NCBI GenBank assembly: GCA_029881655.1 | Contig: JAOUME010000013.1 | Location: 1 to 36,258 of the forward strand | From: Deltaproteobacteria bacterium | GTDB lineage: Bacteria > SAR324 > XYD2-FULL-50-16 | Length of the DNA stretch: 36,258 bases | Direction of reading: 5' to 3' | Shown here: positions 33,587 through 36,258 of the stretch, piece after piece | How positions within the stretch are numbered: position 1 is the stretch's first letter | How the letters are laid out: each line of letters opens with the position of its first letter | The notes under the pieces: model-generated | The model's input: the letters and a program-made list of their open reading frames with translations, nothing else | Told to the model about the DNA's origin: nothing | Databases searched by the model: none | Translations under genes and position numbers: made by a program

Positions 33587-34432
33587 CTATTTCGAAGAAT
33601 ATTTAAAAATGACCAGTAAACGTCCCAGGACTGTCAATAATAATATAGCCAAGATGATGACGAATGAAGCGGCCCATGCCATAGCATGCCAATCGTCGTA
33701 GGGTCCTGTGGCGTATTGAAAGATCGTGACCGTCAGAGAAGCCATCGGTTCTTCCATATTGAGGCTTATAAAGCTGTTGTTAAAGGAAGTGAACAAGAGC
33801 GGCGCTGTCTCACCGGCGATTCTCGCGATGGATAGCAGGATGCCTGTTAAAATGCCGGCAATCGCTCCACGGTAGACGACCTGGATAATGACTTTGTAAT
33901 AAGGCGCACCCAGAGCAAACGCGGCTTCTCTGATACTCCAGGGTACCAGCGACATCATATCCTCGGTGGTTCTCAAAGTAACCGGAATCATGATCATGGC
34001 CAGAGACACAGATCCAGCCCATCCACTGAAATGACCCAAGGGCTTGACCATGAGGCTGTAAATAAAGGTACCCACAACGATGGTCGGAACGCTGATCATA
34101 ATGTCGGAAATAACACTGATCAGACGACCGATTTTGGTCATTCTGCCGTATTCTGAGAGGAAAGTACCCCCTAGAATGCCAAAAGGAATTCCTATGACAA
34201 TGGCACAGCCGGTTATCATAAATTGTCCGATAAAGGCGTTACGCATTCCACCGCCTTCAAATCCCGGAGGAGCTGGATCTTCTATAAACAGGTTTAAATC
34301 AAAAAAAGATAATCCATGTCTAAGCACATCGAATAAAATAAAAACAAGCCAAAACAAGCCGATGATGGAAGCCAGCAGAGAAAAACCAATCGCGATATTG
34401 TTTTGGATTTTTCTTTTCCTTAACCGTTCCAT
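33587..34432 (-). CDS. pstA: Phosphate ABC transporter permease PstA
   Basis: A 281-residue inner-membrane permease with about six hydrophobic segments. The phrase GGMRNAFIGQFMITGCAIVIGIPFGILGGTFLSEYG starts the transport domain. The EAA-type cytoplasmic loop is SLVPWSIREAAFALGAPYYKVIIQVVYRGAIAGILTGILLSIARIAGETAPLLFT, typical of PstA. It overlaps pstC by 13 bp and is followed by pstB after 3 bp, so the three are tightly coupled. Confidence 0.96.
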   Translation of the reverse strand: MERLRKRKIQNNIAIGFSLLASIIGLFWLVFILFDVLRHGLSFFDLNLFIEDPAPPGFEGGGMRNAFIGQFMITGCAIVIGIPFGILGGTFLSEYGRMTKIGRLISVISDIMISVPTIVVGTFIYSLMVKPLGHFSGWAGSVSLAMIMIPVTLRTTEDMMSLVPWSIREAAFALGAPYYKVIIQVVYRGAIAGILTGILLSIARIAGETAPLLFTSFNNSFISLNMEEPMASLTVTIFQYATGPYDDWHAMAWAASFVIILAILLLTVLGRLLVIFKYSSK

Positions 34433-35361
34433 TTTTTGGATCCCTTATGAACGATAAATTTTGCGAAAGATAAGACAATGAAGCTAATAACGAAAAGAAG
34501 CAGTGATAATAAATATAAAGATGACATATAGAGGTTTGAATCCGCTTCGGTGAATTCATTTGCAAGTGTAACCGTGATGGTGGAGGTTGCATCGAAAAAG
34601 GACGTAGGAAATGCATGGCGGTTACCTAAAACGAACGCCACCGCCATTGTCTCACCCAGTGCCCTACCAAGCGCTATGATGATGCCCCCGTAGATCCCGA
34701 ATTTTGAATAAGGCAGGATAACGTCTTTAATGACTTCCCACTCGGTTGTACCGATGCTATAGGCTGATTCCTTTAATACTTGAGGTGTCAATAAGATAGT
34801 GTCGCGAGCAATGCTGGAAATAAATGGGATGATCATGATGCTCAGGACGATGCTCGCGGTTAAGACATCGATTCCGAGGGGCGTGCCTTGAAAGATCGGA
34901 CCAATAAATGGGATATCTCCGAAAACAAACTGAAGGCCGGGCTCGATATATTCCGACATGATAGGAGCGAAAGTAAAAAGTCCCCACATACCATAGATGA
35001 TACTGGGGATTGCGGCCAACAGTTCAATGGCAATGCTTAGAGGCGCTTTTAATTTGCTGGGGCAAATTTCAGTAATGAAAACAGCGATTCCGAGTGAGAT
35101 GGGGATCGCTATGAGCAAAGCCAAAATAGTCGTTATGAAGGTTCCCACCAATGGAATTGCGGCACCAAAGACCTCTTTCACAGGATTCCAGTCATCAGTG
35201 AAGATAAAATTAAAAAAACCGAAACGGCTTAGCGATTCCCATGATTCGAAGATCAAAGAAATAAAGATTCCCGCCAGTGAAACGAGAACGACCATAGCGG
35301 CGCAAAAAGTGAAAAAAGAAAAGAAACGGTCGCCGAAATTTGTTGTTTTAACCTGTTTCAA
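34420..35361 (-). CDS. pstC: Phosphate ABC transporter permease PstC
   Basis: A 313-residue inner-membrane permease with about six hydrophobic segments. Typical PstC phrases are WNPVKEVFGAAIPLVGTFITTILALLIAIPISLGIAVFITE, ELLAAIPSIIYGMWGLF and the EAA-like loop LLTPQVLKESAYSIGTTEWEVIKDVILPYSKFGIYGGIIIALGRALGETMAVAFVLGN. The start is a TTG (35359-35361) with AGGA 8-9 bases upstream; no better ATG is close. It is the first gene of the visible operon. The substrate-binding protein pstS, commonly upstream, is absent here. Confidence 0.95.
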   Translation of the reverse strand: MKQVKTTNFGDRFFSFFTFCAAMVVLVSLAGIFISLIFESWESLSRFGFFNFIFTDDWNPVKEVFGAAIPLVGTFITTILALLIAIPISLGIAVFITEICPSKLKAPLSIAIELLAAIPSIIYGMWGLFTFAPIMSEYIEPGLQFVFGDIPFIGPIFQGTPLGIDVLTASIVLSIMIIPFISSIARDTILLTPQVLKESAYSIGTTEWEVIKDVILPYSKFGIYGGIIIALGRALGETMAVAFVLGNRHAFPTSFFDATSTITVTLANEFTEADSNLYMSSLYLLSLLLFVISFIVLSFAKFIVHKGSKKWNG

Positions 35362-35442
35362 GGTTTATCCTGATTAGGTGGAATTGAAATTGTCAATTTT
35401 GAATGATCTTACATCTTGGATTTAAAATTAAAATGAAAAAAA

Positions 35443-35481
35443 TGTTAAAAAAATGTTAAATTTGTGTTATGATGTCTTAAC
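35443..35481 (-). promoter_or_regulatory. Pho-box-like 11-bp direct repeats upstream of pstC
   Basis: On the plus strand TGTTAA (35443-35448), TGTTAA (35454-35459) and TGTTAT (35465-35470) occur at exact 11-bp steps, with a weaker fourth unit (35476-35481). Read in the direction of pstC this is TTAACA repeated, the form recognised by PhoB/PhoP-type regulators (TT-A-CA repeats with 11-bp period in Bacillus PhoP sites; 11-bp repeats in E. coli Pho boxes). It lies about 80-120 bp upstream of the pstC start. Confidence 0.7.
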
Positions 35482-35543
35482 GTTAATGGGTAGGAATCAC
35501 TCTATGACACGCAAGTGTTTGGGATTAGAATAAATTTTTAGCT

Positions 35544-35558
35544 ATTCATTAAATGAAT
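35544..35558. promoter_or_regulatory. Perfect 15-bp palindrome in the pstC / kinase divergent region
   Basis: ATTCATT-A-AATGAAT is a perfect inverted repeat with a one-base centre in the 359-bp divergent spacer 35362-35720. It could be an operator for the downstream cytidylate-kinase-like gene or chance in AT-rich DNA. Apart from this and the Pho-box repeats, the spacer shows no gene. Confidence 0.35.
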
Positions 35559-35720
35559 CCGAACGATCAATAGAGTTGGTTGTTTATTTGGACTGATCAG
35601 AAATTTATTTAACAATTTATATTTGCATTAACCCGTAAAACTTATAACCGAAATCTAAAGACTTTTTGTGAAAACCTGATGCGGTTGATATGGTTTTGCG
35701 TATGATATGGAGCAAAAGTT

Positions 35721-36258
35721 ATGGAAAACAAACTCATTCCATCTGTTGAAAAAAGAATCGCTGCTTGGGCCGATGTCAGTAAGAAACAACAGGAAAGGAA
35801 AAATAAAGAACAAAAAACGAAGACCATTACTATTTCCAGGGAATTTGGTTGCGAAGGTTTTCCCTTGGCTTTAGAGCTTAAATCTCTACTAGATGCGCAG
35901 ACCAAAGAAATCTGGACCATTTTTGATGAACTTTTGATTGATAAGATCCAGGAAGACCGTCAGATTTCAAAGAGTTTGCTCAAGGGATTCGGTGAGCAAT
36001 CGACATTCATGGATAATTTATTATCCATGTTAGTGCCTAACTGGGATACAGAAGAAGAGGCTTATCGGAGTATCGTCGAGACGATCTTTGCTATTGCCAA
36101 GGAGGGCAACGCCATTATCGTTGGGCGGGGTGGGTCTGTGATCACCCAATCACTATCTAACTGTTATCATTTTAGATTGATAGCGCCTAAAGATTTCCGC
36201 GTCCAGGTTACAGCTACTCGAATGAAAATTTCATTTGATGAAGCTGAAAAAGAAATCG
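35721..36258 (+). CDS. Cytidylate-kinase-like family protein, N-terminal part (cut by window edge)
   Basis: An open frame of 179 codons running off the window and so not in the ORF track. ATG 35721 has GGAG 8 bases upstream. After a basic N-terminal helix (KKQQERKNKEQKTK) comes ITISREFGCEGFPLALELKSLL, a P-loop-like start seen in the cytidylate-kinase-like family (SREFGxxG...A). Later landmarks are IWTIFDELLIDKI and EGNAIIVGRGGSVIT followed by FRLIAPKDFRVQVTATRM, matching the order in that family. The substrate of these proteins is mostly unassigned, so I do not call it cmk. It is transcribed divergently from pstC. Confidence 0.8.
   Translation, partial: MENKLIPSVEKRIAAWADVSKKQQERKNKEQKTKTITISREFGCEGFPLALELKSLLDAQTKEIWTIFDELLIDKIQEDRQISKSLLKGFGEQSTFMDNLLSMLVPNWDTEEEAYRSIVETIFAIAKEGNAIIVGRGGSVITQSLSNCYHFRLIAPKDFRVQVTATRMKISFDEAEKEI

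Noticed and set aside
34997-35377. 126-aa plus-strand ORF (and 34080-34457)
   Set aside because: Antisense to pstC and pstA, whose permease motifs are clear.

Overview
The window is about 36 kb of a moderately AT-rich chromosome from a Gram-negative-type bacterium. The envelope proteins include several lipoproteins with clear lipoboxes, the genome uses type II fatty acid synthesis, and there is extensive respiratory machinery of c-type cytochromes and a molybdo-iron-sulfur enzyme. I cannot name the organism. The mix of cytoplasmic SoeABC-like sulfite dehydrogenase, multiheme lipoproteins, a 2-hydroxyacyl-CoA-dehydratase-type system and an M30-like peptidase suggests an uncultured deltaproteobacterial, SAR324-like or spirochaete-like lineage. 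That placement is inference only.

Layout. (1) 1-2.0 kb, minus strand: the N-terminal two thirds or less of glutamate synthase large subunit, cut by the window edge. (2) 2.3-8.3 kb, plus strand: housekeeping genes scpA, a DUF177 (YceD-like) gene, rpmF, plsX, fabG, acpP, fabF and a YggS-family PLP protein. (3) 8.4-12.8 kb, plus strand: an HExxH lipoprotein peptidase, a small membrane-anchored or secreted OB-fold-like protein, asnS and a COG1768-type metallophosphoesterase. (4) 12.8-14.8 kb, minus strand: a two-gene ASKHA activase plus HgdB-like iron-sulfur protein, resembling the double-cubane cluster protein arrangement. (5) 15.0-18.0 kb, minus strand: three tandem paralogous multiheme cytochrome c lipoproteins (8, 12 and 10 predicted hemes), the most striking part of the window. 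(6) 18.5-18.7 kb: tRNA-Lys(TTT) and tRNA-Glu(TTC). (7) 19.1-21.5 kb, minus strand: a TPR lipoprotein and a membrane-anchored pentapeptide-repeat protein. (8) 21.9-25.5 kb, plus strand: a large BarA-like hybrid histidine kinase. (9) 25.6-30.7 kb: a monoheme cytochrome c facing a SoeABC-like operon. (10) 30.9-35.4 kb, minus strand: phoR, phoB, pstB, pstA, pstC with an 11-bp-periodic Pho-box-like element upstream. (11) 35.7 kb to the end: a truncated cytidylate-kinase-like gene.

How parts may work together. The fatty-acid block supplies phosphatidic acid precursors: PlsX makes acyl-phosphate, and FabG, AcpP and FabF carry out elongation. The SoeABC-like enzyme would feed sulfite-derived electrons to quinone or cytochrome; the adjacent cytochrome c and the 30-heme lipoprotein cluster are candidate electron carriers, but nothing in the sequence proves a link. 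The Pst/Pho block is a phosphate-starvation uptake and control unit, without pstS or phoU in view. The tandem diheme-module cytochromes, each ending in an atypical CX4CH heme site and a common FDD terminus, are the best candidate for a poorly described system.
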